In this document: piece after piece, positions 50,543 to 58,560 of the stretch
Layout: every line of letters starts with the position of its first letter
How positions within the stretch are numbered: position 1 is the first letter of the stretch
NCBI GenBank assembly: GCA_963716085.1
Contig: OY970288.1
Location: forward strand, 1,922,001 to 1,986,000
Direction: 5' to 3'
Origin: Persicitalea sp963716085
Lineage (GTDB): Bacteria; Bacteroidota; Bacteroidia; Cytophagales; Spirosomataceae
DNA length: 64,000 nt
Position numbers and translations under genes: made by a program
The notes under the pieces: generated by a model
What the model was told of the DNA's origin: nothing
What the model saw: the letters and a program-made list of their open reading frames with translations, nothing else
Database searches by the model: none

Positions 50543-51240
50543 GTAAGTGTGTCAATTGAATCCTTACTGATCTTCGTAAGTGTCTGGTCGATAATTCCTT
50601 CAATATAATCATCGAATAGATTCCAAAATGAAAAGATAAAAATCTTATCGCTCAACAAAATTTTTCTTGCTTTAAAATCAATACCATCAATATGTGTATT
50701 AATATTTTTGAGGAGTTCCGTTTCACTTTTTCCAAATTCGCCATTGTTATGAACTATCCTGTTTCTTATTTTTTGATAAAAGGTAATCTTGTTCCATATT
50801 AGACCCAATGATTTCAAATCTAGCCCTACAACTTTCTCCAAATATTTTTTCGATTTTTCTATGTAATTACCCCCTGATAAATCACTTACACTTATATTGA
50901 TATCATAATACTCTTTGTAATAATTAGTAAAATCCTTCAAAAAATACTCAAACATCGAATAAGAAATCAGTAGAGTACTTTCTAATTTTATCTGAATAAA
51001 ATTCTCGGAATAATTCATTATGTCTTCATAAAAATGATCTATTGCTGGATACCTATCCTCTACATCTGAACTTTGCCAGTCTACTATTTTTTTATCAAGG
51101 GCTTTACTTTTATCTTCAATAAATTCATCTATCTGATCCAAGTAATCTTTGATCGGTTGAACTTTAAATTCACTAACATGAAAGTGATGGCTTCTTAATC
51201 TATGAACAAATAACTCTGACTTACTCGATGATCTATCCAT
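50539..51240 (-). CDS. Second HEPN-motif protein (MAE_28990/Abi-type)
   Basis: The 233-residue AT-rich protein carries an RX4H motif, R159-NRIV-H164 in KIRNRIVHNNGEF, preceded by helices with SYSMFEYFLKDFTNYYKEYY, the pattern of large HEPN-like families in abortive infection loci. It does not have the HXY tyrosine (HNN instead), so MntA would not be expected to modify it in the same way. It leads the three-gene operon with hepT and mntA. The role may be a second RNase, an RNA-binding partner or an activating sensor. The base composition differs sharply from the beta-barrel gene next to it. Confidence 0.68.
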   Translation of the reverse strand: MDRSSSKSELFVHRLRSHHFHVSEFKVQPIKDYLDQIDEFIEDKSKALDKKIVDWQSSDVEDRYPAIDHFYEDIMNYSENFIQIKLESTLLISYSMFEYFLKDFTNYYKEYYDINISVSDLSGGNYIEKSKKYLEKVVGLDLKSLGLIWNKITFYQKIRNRIVHNNGEFGKSETELLKNINTHIDGIDFKARKILLSDKIFIFSFWNLFDDYIEGIIDQTLTKISKDSIDTLT

Positions 51241-51273
51241 AAGTTTTTATCAAATTTACCCTTATGATACTAT

Positions 51274-51999
51274 TTAAAACCCAAAAACTACCCCCGCTCC
51301 CACATTCACCACCGCCACGAACCGCTCGGGACTATCGGTACCTTCGACGACCAGGCTCCCGAGTTGGCGGTAAGTCGGCACGTCTTTCAACTGCGCGTTG
51401 GCCCCGATGGCGTCGGCCGTGATTTGTAGGCGCAGATTCCTGGTCAGACGGAACCGCACCGAGGCCCCGGCCCCAAAACCAAACGCACTGGTAGAAGCTT
51501 GCGCAACGCGCCCCTCGGCCGAGGGGTTGCCCGCCGAGGAAGTGCCGCGCGCCGTTACGCCCGGCGACTCGGCAAATACCAGCCCGCCCTGCACGTGGCC
51601 TTCTAGTTCGGCGTTTCCCAGCGGCAGGAAAACCGATGGCCCCAGCAGCAGCGCTCCCAACTGCCAGGTGGAAGTTTCCGTTTCCCAGGAATAGCTTTCG
51701 GGTTGGGTGAGCAGCACGCTGTATTCGTCGATCAGCGGCTGGGCGTCGGTTTTGTTGATGTTCAAACTACCCGTTAGCCGCAGTCCGAAGTGATCGGCCA
51801 GTTTGCGTTCGTAGTTGAGTTGCGCGTACAAGCCCGGTCCGGCCAGGCCCGCTTTGGGGTCGTCGAAGTTCTGGCTGGCGAACGCGCCGATTGGCAGGCT
51901 GTACCCCCCTGAGAAGGAAACGAAGTTGCGATCCTGCGCCGCAACACCCAGGGGCAGCAAAGCGGTTATCCAGAAAATAGAGGCGAGTTTAGAGTTCAA
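51274..51999 (-). CDS. Outer-membrane beta-barrel protein
   Basis: The 241-residue protein has an N-terminal signal (MNSKLASIFWITALLPLGVAAQ) and a beta-barrel pattern: FVSFSGGYSLPIGAFA, LYAQLNYERKLADHFGLRLTG, FGFGAGASVRFRLTRNLRLQITAD, and a final NVGAGVVFGF. It resembles the OmpW/PF13505-type small porins of Bacteroidota with a final aromatic residue. Substrate unknown. It lies between the HEPN operon and the McrB gene, but its composition is that of the host genome. Confidence 0.75.
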   Translation of the reverse strand: MNSKLASIFWITALLPLGVAAQDRNFVSFSGGYSLPIGAFASQNFDDPKAGLAGPGLYAQLNYERKLADHFGLRLTGSLNINKTDAQPLIDEYSVLLTQPESYSWETETSTWQLGALLLGPSVFLPLGNAELEGHVQGGLVFAESPGVTARGTSSAGNPSAEGRVAQASTSAFGFGAGASVRFRLTRNLRLQITADAIGANAQLKDVPTYRQLGSLVVEGTDSPERFVAVVNVGAGVVFGF

Positions 52000-52044
52000 A
52001 GTCTATGAGTTAGTAAAATGTCAAAAATCCAATGTCGTCAATTC

Positions 52045-53688
52045 CTACTTCTTATAGATGCGCGTGAACGCCTTCTTCGGTAGCTCATCGAACTTGCCGT
52101 TGACCAACGCCGGGTTTATTTCGTAAGTATAGCCGTCGGGCTGCGAAAGTACTTCTTCGCCGAATAATTCGCGCTCGTTGAGCAAAGTACGGCGCACGAG
52201 CTGCTCTTCGTAAGCTTTGCCCTGCCGCTCGTTGTCGCCCAGCACGAGGCGGATTTTCTCCCAGTCGTCGTAAAAGTACTCGCGCAGCAGCGGGATGATT
52301 TTCTGGCGGAATCTTTCGACCAGCTCTTCGTAGGTAGTTATCCCCAAAAAATAAGCGTGGCCCAGCGCGTGGTCGCGGTCGTAGAGGGCTTCGATGCGCC
52401 TGTTCATCGTGCGCAGCATTTGCCTTAAATCTATGCCGTCGAAAGCAGTTTCGGGCAATAGTTCTGGTTCGGGCGGCATTTCTTGAAACGCGAAGCGGCG
52501 GCGCAAAGCCGTGTCCAGCAGGGCGATGGAACGGTCGGCGGTGTTGAGCGTACCTACCACATAGAGGTTGGCCGGGATCCCAAAGCGGCTGCGGGAATAG
52601 GGGAGGGTCAGCCAAAGCTCATTTTCTGCTCCCAGTCGTTTGTCGGGTTCCAATAGGGTGATGATTTCGCCCAGTACCGCCGATAGGTTGGCGCGGTTAA
52701 TCTCATCGATCAATAGTAAGTGCGCCGGAGCGGCGGCAAATCGCTCGGCGCGTCGGGCGGGCGTTTCGTCCAGGCAACTTTCGAAGGTTGCGTAGCCCGC
52801 TTTGCGCAGGGCTTCCTCGCAGGCTTCGTAGAAAACTCCCTTCTTGACGCGATAGCTCAACTGCCCACCGACCAAATCGGGCCGGATGCCCTCCATTAAT
52901 TCCTCGTAGCTGTACGACGGGTGAAAGGTCACGAAGTGCGCATCGGGAAATTCCCGACGCAGGCCTTGAATGTAGTGCGTCTTGCCCGTTCCCGGCGGGC
53001 CGTAGAGGAGGTGGTTGAGCGGGAGGTCGGGGCGGCGTTGGGGCGGCTCATCATTTTGCGTTGGTCCCTTATTTTGGTTTAATTTCCCGTAGGTTTCCGC
53101 CACTTCGCGCACTTGATTTGCCTGTCCGATGAGCGCATCCCGACCGGGCGCGGCGGAGGCGATGATTTCGCCCCGATACGACTCGTCGATGGCAGCTTTG
53201 TAGGCGGCGGAGTTGTGCTTTTTGATGTGCGGGCTGCGCCGGGCTTTTTCCACGAATTCCAGCAGGCAGTTCTCCCACTGCTGCTTGGCCTCGGGATCGT
53301 AGCGGTCGAGGTCGGCTTCGTCGAAGGGCAGGGGCAGCCAAACATAATCGGCCTGCGGGCCGTTTAACCGCGACTGGAAATCTTTCGAGCGGGCCAAAGG
53401 GTGCGCGCCGTTTTCGAAGTATTTTTTCGGAAAAGCAAACCACAGGCGAACACCCTCGCTGCGGCTCTTGGTAATCTTCAAAGCGAGATACACGTTGATG
53501 TTCACCGAAATACCCGCATTATTCTTCAAAACCACAACCGCCAGCCGCGGGTCGGAATCGGCCAGGTTGGTGACGTCCAGCATATCTTTCAGCAGCCGGA
53601 AAAATAGCAGACTGGCCTCAGGATGGTTGATTTCCCGAATTTTTTCAATAAGTTGCTGCTTCTGCTCTGCTTGATTCATTATATCCAA
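52045..53688 (-). CDS. mcrB: McrB-family AAA+ GTPase without adjacent McrC
   Basis: The 547-residue protein is an McrB-type AAA+ protein. Walker A is YGPPGTGKT (229-237), then FHPSYSYEELMEGIRP (255-270), Walker B LLLIDEINRANLS (324-336), the McrB signature NTADRSI (382-388) and the arginine finger region ALRRRF (394-399). The first ~190 residues (KNNAGISVNINVYLALKI, RLWFAFPKKYF) form an N-terminal domain that may recognise DNA or another ligand, unlike E. coli McrB. McrC, the nuclease partner, is not found on either side: the neighbours are a beta-barrel protein and a small membrane protein. It is divergent from the gene at 53754. Confidence 0.85.
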   Translation of the reverse strand: MDIMNQAEQKQQLIEKIREINHPEASLLFFRLLKDMLDVTNLADSDPRLAVVVLKNNAGISVNINVYLALKITKSRSEGVRLWFAFPKKYFENGAHPLARSKDFQSRLNGPQADYVWLPLPFDEADLDRYDPEAKQQWENCLLEFVEKARRSPHIKKHNSAAYKAAIDESYRGEIIASAAPGRDALIGQANQVREVAETYGKLNQNKGPTQNDEPPQRRPDLPLNHLLYGPPGTGKTHYIQGLRREFPDAHFVTFHPSYSYEELMEGIRPDLVGGQLSYRVKKGVFYEACEEALRKAGYATFESCLDETPARRAERFAAAPAHLLLIDEINRANLSAVLGEIITLLEPDKRLGAENELWLTLPYSRSRFGIPANLYVVGTLNTADRSIALLDTALRRRFAFQEMPPEPELLPETAFDGIDLRQMLRTMNRRIEALYDRDHALGHAYFLGITTYEELVERFRQKIIPLLREYFYDDWEKIRLVLGDNERQGKAYEEQLVRRTLLNERELFGEEVLSQPDGYTYEINPALVNGKFDELPKKAFTRIYKK

Positions 53689-53699
53689 ATTCCACTCGT

Positions 53700-53707
53700 T
53701 ACCTTTG
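53700..53707 (+). promoter_or_regulatory. TAnnTTTG -7 element upstream of a small membrane gene
   Basis: TACCTTTG at 53700-53707 fits the Bacteroidota -7 element and lies 46 bases before the ATG at 53754. No TTG is found at the ideal distance upstream, so the promoter call is tentative. Confidence 0.35.
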
Positions 53708-53753
53708 GGACGAAATTAATACCCTTTCTTTAACAATAATAAAATCAATCCTC

Positions 53754-53987
53754 ATGGACAGACAAGAAACCGACGACGAAGCCCGCTCGACCAAAAAGAC
53801 CGGCAACATGCTTTACTGGATACTCGGCATAGGAATCGCGCTGATGCTTCTGGCCGTGGTATACGGCCTAACTCGCCATGACGGCGACGCGGTTCCCAAA
53901 GACGATACCCCCGCCAGCCAAATGATGTCGGATACCGTGGCCGGTGACGGGATGGCCAACGACATGGCGTCGGACACGATGCGGTAG
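53754..53987 (+). CDS. Small single-pass membrane protein
   Basis: The 77-residue protein has a charged N-terminus (MDRQETDDEARSTKKTG), one membrane helix (LYWILGIGIALMLLAVVYGL, residues 20-39) and an acidic methionine-rich tail (SQMMSDTVAGDGMANDMASDTMR). No family is recognised. It ends one base before the convergent FAD oxidoreductase gene. The tail repeats of DxM type are unusual. It may be a membrane-anchored accessory protein; function unknown. Confidence 0.65.
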   Translation: MDRQETDDEARSTKKTGNMLYWILGIGIALMLLAVVYGLTRHDGDAVPKDDTPASQMMSDTVAGDGMANDMASDTMR

Positions 53988-56948
53988 TCACTTTACCAGT
54001 GCTTCCCACAAGACCTCGACCGGATGCAAGGCTTTGCGTCCGGTTCCGTCTTTTATCTGGTGACGGCAACTCGTGCCGGGCGCAGCGATGATGACCTCTT
54101 CGGGCTGCTGCCTTACCGTCGGGAACAGCACCAACTCCCCGATCTGCATCGAGAGGTCGTAATGCTCCGTTTCGTAGCCAAAGCTGCCCGCCATCCCGCA
54201 ACAGCCACTCGGAATGAGTTGGACTTTGTAATTGAGCGGAAGCGAAAGTACCTGCTTCGCCACCGACAGCGACGACAGCGCCTTCTGATGGCAGTGTGCG
54301 TGTAGTTTGATCAGTTTTTCCTCGGTGGAAAATTGCGAGCTGGCGATATTTTTCTTTTCCATTTCGCGCGCAACAAACTCTTCAAAAAGCAGCGCGTTTT
54401 TGGCGAGATTCTGCGCCGACTCCTTCAATTCCGGCGTGACCAGATCGGGGTACTCGTCGCGGAAGGTCAGAATAGCCGACGGTTCAACACCGACGAGCGG
54501 CGTTTTGTCGCTGACCAGGTCCTGTAAAAGCTGCACATTCCGATTCGCGATTTTTTGCGCTTCCTTTACCAAGCCTTTGGACAAGAACGTACGACCGGAC
54601 TCGATGTGCTTGGGAATGCGTACTTCGTAGCCGAGTTTTTCCAAAATCCACACCATTTTCTGCCCGACTTCCACGTCGTTGTAATCCGTGAATTCGTCGG
54701 CAAAGAGATAGACTTTGCCCTTCGTCGCCCCACCTTCCGGCGACTGATTTTCTCTTTTCTCAAACCACTTCCGAAAAGTCTGCTTGCCCAGCAGCGGCAT
54801 CGTCCGCTCGGGATGAAAGCCGACGGCCTTGTTGGCGGCGCGACGCAGGGCGGGCGTAGCGAAGATTTTGTTATAAGCCCAGGGAAGCAGTGCGGCCTGC
54901 TTCATGCGTTTGGTAAAATCCGCCACCAGCCGCGACCGGAACGGCACACCGTGTGTGTCGTGGTACTGCTGGGTGAATTCGGCCTTCATCTTTCCCACAT
55001 CCACGCTCGACGGACACTCGGCCTTGCAGCCTTTGCACGACAGGCAGAGGTCGAGTACCTCCTTCACCATGGCAGGACTGGTCGCACTTTCTTTGTTTCC
55101 GGGAAATTCAGTTTTGGTATAAAATTGCCGCAAAATGTTGGCGCGGGCGCGGGTCGTGTCGCGCTCGCGGCGCGTGGCCATGTAGCTCGGGCACATCGTG
55201 CCGCCCGTCAGCTCGGTTTTGCGGCAGTCGCCCGAGCCGCTGCATTTTTCGGTGAGGCGCAGGATGCCTTCTTCGCGCGTAAAGTCGAAAACCGTCTTTA
55301 TTTCGGGCGGCGCGGCGTCGGCTTCGTAACGCAGCGACTCATTCATGGGCGGCGTGTCCACGATTTTGTTGGCGTTGAAAATGCCGTCAGGATCCCAAAT
55401 GCGCTTCACCTGCCGGAAGAGTTCATAAACCTCCTGCCCCATCATGAACGGGATAAACTCGCCGCGCAGCCGCCCGTCGCCGTGTTCGCCCGAGAGCGCG
55501 CCGCGGTACTTCTTGACCAAGGCGGCGGTTTCGGCCAGTACTTCGCGGAAAAGCCGTTTTCCTTCGCTGGTTTTCAGGTTGATCATCGGCTCCACGTGCA
55601 GTTCGCCCGCTCCGGCGTGGGCGTAGTACGAGGCGTGGAGGTTGTGTTTTGCCAAGAGTTTTTTCAGGTCGGCGATGTAGTCGGGCAGGTCTTCCACGGC
55701 CACGGCGCAGTCTTCGATCAGGTTGACGGGCTGCGTATCGCCGGGCAGGTTGCGGATCAGGCCCAGGCCGGCTTTGCGGATGTCCCAGGCTTTGGTAGCA
55801 TCGGCTCCGAACAACAGAGGGTAGGCGTAGCCGAGCTTTTCTACTTTCAAATCGGCTATGAAATCCGCCGCCAGATTTTGCACTTCTTCCTCTTTATCGC
55901 CCCAGAACTCAACCAGCAGCAGCGCGGCGGGGTCGCCTTCCAGGAAAAAGCGGTTCTTCGAGTACTCGTGGTGTTCTTTGGTGAAATCCATGATGTACTT
56001 GTCCACCAACTCCGATGCCTTGGGCGCGTGGCGCATCGCGACGCGGTTGACGTGCAGCGCCTCGGCCAGCGAAGTCGTGTGGACGCACACCACGCCCACG
56101 GCGGCGGGCGGCAAATCGACCAAACCAATTTTGGCCTCGGTAATGAAGCAAAGCGTGCCTTCCGAACCTGCGACGAGGCGGGCGAGGTTGAGGTTGCCTT
56201 TCTCATCCGCCAAACTATCCAGCGCATAACCTGAGTTGCGCCGGGTGACGGATTTTTTGGCAAAATTCTTTCCGATCAGTTCCTGGTCGACGGGGTTGGA
56301 AATGATGCCCCACATCCCGGCGTAAATCGCCTGCTCACGCTTGCCGGCAGTTGTTTTACCGCCCAGTTTTTGTACAAAATCCGCTTGACTGACCGAGGAA
56401 AAAACCGCTGCCGAACCGTCGGAGAGCAGCGTTTTTACTTCTTGCAAATGATCGCGGGTACTGCCCCAGATGATCGAGTGCAGCCCGCAGGAATTGTTCC
56501 CGATCATGCCGCCGATCATGGCGCGGTTGGCCGTGGAAGTTTCGGGGCCAAAGAGCAGGCCGTGTTCGGCCAGGTGCTTGTTCAGGTCGTCGCGAATTAC
56601 GCCCGGCTGCACCCGCACCCACTTCTCTTCGGCGTTGATTTCCAGTACTTTTGAAAAGTACTTTGAAATATCTACCACCAAACCTTGCCCGACCACCTGT
56701 CCGGCCAGCGAAGTACCCGCCGCGCGGGGGATGAGCGTGATCTGGTGCTGGTTGGCAAAGGCGATGAGCTGCCTGATGTCGTCTTCGTGGCGGGGGAGGG
56801 CTACCGCCAGGGGTAGTTCCTGGTACACCGAGGCATCGGTGGCGTACAGCCGTCGCTGCGCCGCGTGGAGCGTAGAGTCGTCATAGTAGAGTTCTCCGGC
56901 GAATTCTTCACGCAGGGCGTGGAACTGGGACAGGGTGGGGCGGTTCAT
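53988..56948 (-). CDS. FAD-linked oxidoreductase fused to Fe-S/CCG domains (D-lactate/2-hydroxyacid dehydrogenase type)
   Basis: The 986-residue protein joins three parts, as in the YdiJ/Dld-II family. The N-terminal FAD_binding_4 domain has LIPRAAGTSLAGQVVGQGLV and GPETSTANRAMIGGMIGNNSCG; the FAD-oxidase C domain has HAGAGELHVEPMINL and LSGEHGDGRLRGEF. A ferredoxin region follows with C-x5-C (SGSGDCRK) and CLSCKGCKAECPS, then CCG-type cysteines (LHAHCHQKAL, PSGCCGMAGSFGYE). The enzyme likely oxidises D-lactate or D-2-hydroxyglutarate and passes electrons to the quinone pool. No signal peptide. It converges with the small membrane gene at 53754. Confidence 0.88.
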   Translation of the reverse strand: MNRPTLSQFHALREEFAGELYYDDSTLHAAQRRLYATDASVYQELPLAVALPRHEDDIRQLIAFANQHQITLIPRAAGTSLAGQVVGQGLVVDISKYFSKVLEINAEEKWVRVQPGVIRDDLNKHLAEHGLLFGPETSTANRAMIGGMIGNNSCGLHSIIWGSTRDHLQEVKTLLSDGSAAVFSSVSQADFVQKLGGKTTAGKREQAIYAGMWGIISNPVDQELIGKNFAKKSVTRRNSGYALDSLADEKGNLNLARLVAGSEGTLCFITEAKIGLVDLPPAAVGVVCVHTTSLAEALHVNRVAMRHAPKASELVDKYIMDFTKEHHEYSKNRFFLEGDPAALLLVEFWGDKEEEVQNLAADFIADLKVEKLGYAYPLLFGADATKAWDIRKAGLGLIRNLPGDTQPVNLIEDCAVAVEDLPDYIADLKKLLAKHNLHASYYAHAGAGELHVEPMINLKTSEGKRLFREVLAETAALVKKYRGALSGEHGDGRLRGEFIPFMMGQEVYELFRQVKRIWDPDGIFNANKIVDTPPMNESLRYEADAAPPEIKTVFDFTREEGILRLTEKCSGSGDCRKTELTGGTMCPSYMATRRERDTTRARANILRQFYTKTEFPGNKESATSPAMVKEVLDLCLSCKGCKAECPSSVDVGKMKAEFTQQYHDTHGVPFRSRLVADFTKRMKQAALLPWAYNKIFATPALRRAANKAVGFHPERTMPLLGKQTFRKWFEKRENQSPEGGATKGKVYLFADEFTDYNDVEVGQKMVWILEKLGYEVRIPKHIESGRTFLSKGLVKEAQKIANRNVQLLQDLVSDKTPLVGVEPSAILTFRDEYPDLVTPELKESAQNLAKNALLFEEFVAREMEKKNIASSQFSTEEKLIKLHAHCHQKALSSLSVAKQVLSLPLNYKVQLIPSGCCGMAGSFGYETEHYDLSMQIGELVLFPTVRQQPEEVIIAAPGTSCRHQIKDGTGRKALHPVEVLWEALVK

Positions 56949-57053
56949 AGGTTGTTTGGGAAATAGAACGCTAAATTAGCGGAACCAAACGGCAGACCGA
57001 ACTTGCCGGAAGGATTTTTCCGTTGTATGGGCATTACTCAATCACTTCGCCGC

Positions 57054-58550
57054 ATGAAAGTCGTCTCAACTCTCCTCCTTACGCTGCTGGCGCTCAGCGC
57101 GTGGGCGCAATCTTCCGCCCGCATCAACATCGCCTCGCCCACCGAGGTGGACTACATTTATTCGCTGACGCTGGAGCGCGTCCGTTTCCACGAGACGCTG
57201 GGCGTGGGCCTGGCCGAAACCGAGTACGAAACCATCGACGTCTTCGATCTGAGTATCCAGAAAGACGGCTCTACGACTTTCCCGGTAGATAAGCCGCTGC
57301 TGGTCAGGATGACGATCGCCTCCAAGCGGCCCACCAATGATCTGTCGCCCACCGAGATGCGCCGCGAGAGTCGCACCCAACTGCTGTACATCGTACCGGA
57401 CGAGAACCTGACGATCAACGTCAATCCCGGCAATCAACTTACTTTTGAGGGCAAGAACGTGGCCCATCAGGTGTTTTTGCAAAATTATTTCCTAGAAAAC
57501 CATTACCAATACCTACCCGCCTTCCGCTTCAACCCCAAGAAAATCGACAATGACGCCATCGTTGCCCAAAGCGACAGTCTGGCCAAAATGCGCCTGGCGG
57601 AATACGATAAATTCAAAGCTGCCTATCCGGTGGATAGCACCTTCGACAACTACGTGCGGGCCACCACCCAGGTGGAGCCGTACCTGATGCGCATCGTGGT
57701 GCGCGACCGTCAGATGCGCAAAAATACGCCCGTAAAACTGACGCCCGAGCAGCGCAAAGAACTGGATGCCATCACACTGGAAAACTTTAAACTCTATCCC
57801 GACGAAGCCCTTTTCAGCCTGGCCTACCGCAACGAATTGCGGAACTGGGTTTTGATTCCCGTTACCGAAAAGTACCCTCAGGCGATTGCGTCGCAATATA
57901 GGCTGAGTCCCGATGCCGTCTTGGAAGTATATGCCCGTAGCAAAGAAAAGGTTAGTCAGTACCCCAGGCAGCAAGAGTACCTGCTCACTTACTGGCTCAA
58001 CTACGCCGTCACCGCGCTGCCTTCCATGCAAACCGCCAGGACGCTGTTCGCCGACTTCGCGCCGCGCTATCCTACTGCCCAGGTGAAGGATTATTTTGCC
58101 AAAATCATCGCCACCAAGGAAAAACTGGAAAAGGGACTGGCCGCCCCCGACTTCACGTTGCTCGACAAAGACAGCAGCGCGGTATCGCTCAGCAGCCTGC
58201 GCGGCAAACCGCTGGCCGTGGCTTTTGCCTTTAACCTGAAACAGCACGAACCTACGCTCAAACTGCTGGAAGAAGCCAAGGGCGACAGCGTGCTGTTCGT
58301 ATACGTGAGCGTTACGCCAGGCATCCGCTTCGGGGTCTGGAAAGACTACGTGGAAGAGCGCCCCCACGCGCTGCACCTTTACGCCTCGGACGAGATCGTG
58401 GAGCAGTTCAAGGCACAATATGCCATCGAGCCCCGCTACCCGTTCATGGTCATCGACGAAGCCGGGCGCATCGTGAACCGTTGGATTCCGCAAGAATTTC
58501 CCGATAATCCCACGCTGCAAAAGGAACTGCGAAGCGCGGTGGGGCAGTGA
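57054..58550 (+). CDS. Exported thioredoxin-fold (AhpC/TSA-like) protein without CxxC
   Basis: The ATG at 57054 starts a signal peptide (MKVVSTLLLTLLALSAWAQ); an upstream ATG at 57003 adds 17 residues lacking signal character. The first half is a DUF4369-like/uncharacterised beta domain with LDFSIQKDG-type pattern (FDLSIQKDGSTTFPVDKPLLVR). The C-terminal part is a thioredoxin fold: LAAPDFTLLDKDSSAVSLSSLRGKPLAVAFAFNL, later YPFMVIDEAGRIVNRW with the cis-proline strand. The usual WCxxC is replaced by FNLKQHEP, so disulfide chemistry is lost. It may be a binding protein in the periplasm. Confidence 0.75.
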   Translation: MKVVSTLLLTLLALSAWAQSSARINIASPTEVDYIYSLTLERVRFHETLGVGLAETEYETIDVFDLSIQKDGSTTFPVDKPLLVRMTIASKRPTNDLSPTEMRRESRTQLLYIVPDENLTINVNPGNQLTFEGKNVAHQVFLQNYFLENHYQYLPAFRFNPKKIDNDAIVAQSDSLAKMRLAEYDKFKAAYPVDSTFDNYVRATTQVEPYLMRIVVRDRQMRKNTPVKLTPEQRKELDAITLENFKLYPDEALFSLAYRNELRNWVLIPVTEKYPQAIASQYRLSPDAVLEVYARSKEKVSQYPRQQEYLLTYWLNYAVTALPSMQTARTLFADFAPRYPTAQVKDYFAKIIATKEKLEKGLAAPDFTLLDKDSSAVSLSSLRGKPLAVAFAFNLKQHEPTLKLLEEAKGDSVLFVYVSVTPGIRFGVWKDYVEERPHALHLYASDEIVEQFKAQYAIEPRYPFMVIDEAGRIVNRWIPQEFPDNPTLQKELRSAVGQ

Positions 58551-58560
58551 GGAGCATCGG

